A program made the translations under genes and the position numbers. Below the pieces are notes generated by a model that worked only from the letters and a program-made list of their open reading frames with translations, searched no databases and was not told where the DNA came from. Below are positions 7,875-7,909 of a DNA stretch of 7,909 nt, piece by piece; within the stretch, counting starts at the first letter, position 1, and every line of letters starts with the position of its first letter. Origin of the DNA: Thiobacillus sp. (lineage in GTDB: Bacteria > Pseudomonadota > Gammaproteobacteria > Burkholderiales > Thiobacillaceae); contig JAABQU010000007.1 in NCBI GenBank assembly GCA_011391285.1, positions 1 to 7,909 of the forward strand, read 5' to 3'.

Positions 7875-7909
7875 ATGCGCACCACGACTATTCTTTCTGC
7901 TTTCGCCCT
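7875..7909 (+). CDS. Start of an exported protein of unknown identity (partial)
   Basis: Only the first 11 complete codons are in the window, reading MRTTTILSAFA. AAAGGAG (7859-7865) lies about 9 bases before the ATG. The basic residue followed by a hydrophobic run suggests the start of a signal peptide. It follows the DHC gene by 120 bases and has its own operator-like array, so it is probably in the same regulon but separately transcribed. A cytochrome b usually lacks such a signal peptide, so another periplasmic protein is more likely; nothing more can be said. Confidence 0.6.
   Translation, partial: MRTTTILSAFA

Overview
The window is GC-rich, gene-dense chromosomal DNA. It most likely comes from a betaproteobacterium of the Nitrosomonadales/Rhodocyclales kind (Thiobacillus-like). 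This rests on the NrdA N-terminus, the purU / wrbA / DUF2069 neighbourhood, the PhoPQ-like regulators and the SHP/DHC cytochromes; no 16S or other taxonomic marker is present. Gene spacing is tight, with several ATGA or TGATG overlaps.

Layout. (1) 1-148 (-) is the first 49 codons of a class Ia ribonucleotide reductase large subunit (nrdA). Its control region, about 200-320, holds a strong sigma70 promoter, one good and one degenerate NrdR box 32 bp apart, and a DnaA-box cluster. (2) 318-675 has no convincing gene and carries the probable purU promoter. (3) 676-4276 (+) is purU, a 524-aa conserved hypothetical with a PilZ-like C-terminus, wrbA, a diverged tandem repeat of 109/110 bp, and a DUF2069 membrane protein. 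These probably form one or two transcription units. (4) 4280-6671 (-) is a PepSY protein / response regulator / sensor kinase operon (PhoPQ-like) whose consecutive genes overlap. It converges on the DUF2069 gene with only 3 bp between stop codons. (5) 6810-7754 (+), divergent from it, encodes two exported c-type cytochromes: an SHP homologue (DUF1924 family) and the diheme cytochrome c DHC. (6) 7875 to the end is the start of another gene with a signal-peptide-like N-terminus.

How it fits together. The most striking non-coding signal is an operator-like array present twice, upstream of the SHP gene (6723-6759) and upstream of the last gene (7775-7811). In both copies four short elements, TGAA, TGAA, TTCA and TTCA, start exactly 11 bp apart, and the bases between them are partly conserved. 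OmpR/PhoB-family regulators usually bind direct repeats of about 11 bp, and such a regulator is encoded next door. The simplest model is that the PhoP-like regulator, driven by its kinase and perhaps tuned by the PepSY protein, controls the SHP/DHC cytochromes, the last gene and possibly itself. A second 11-bp direct repeat resembling the enteric PhoP box lies just in front of the PepSY gene.
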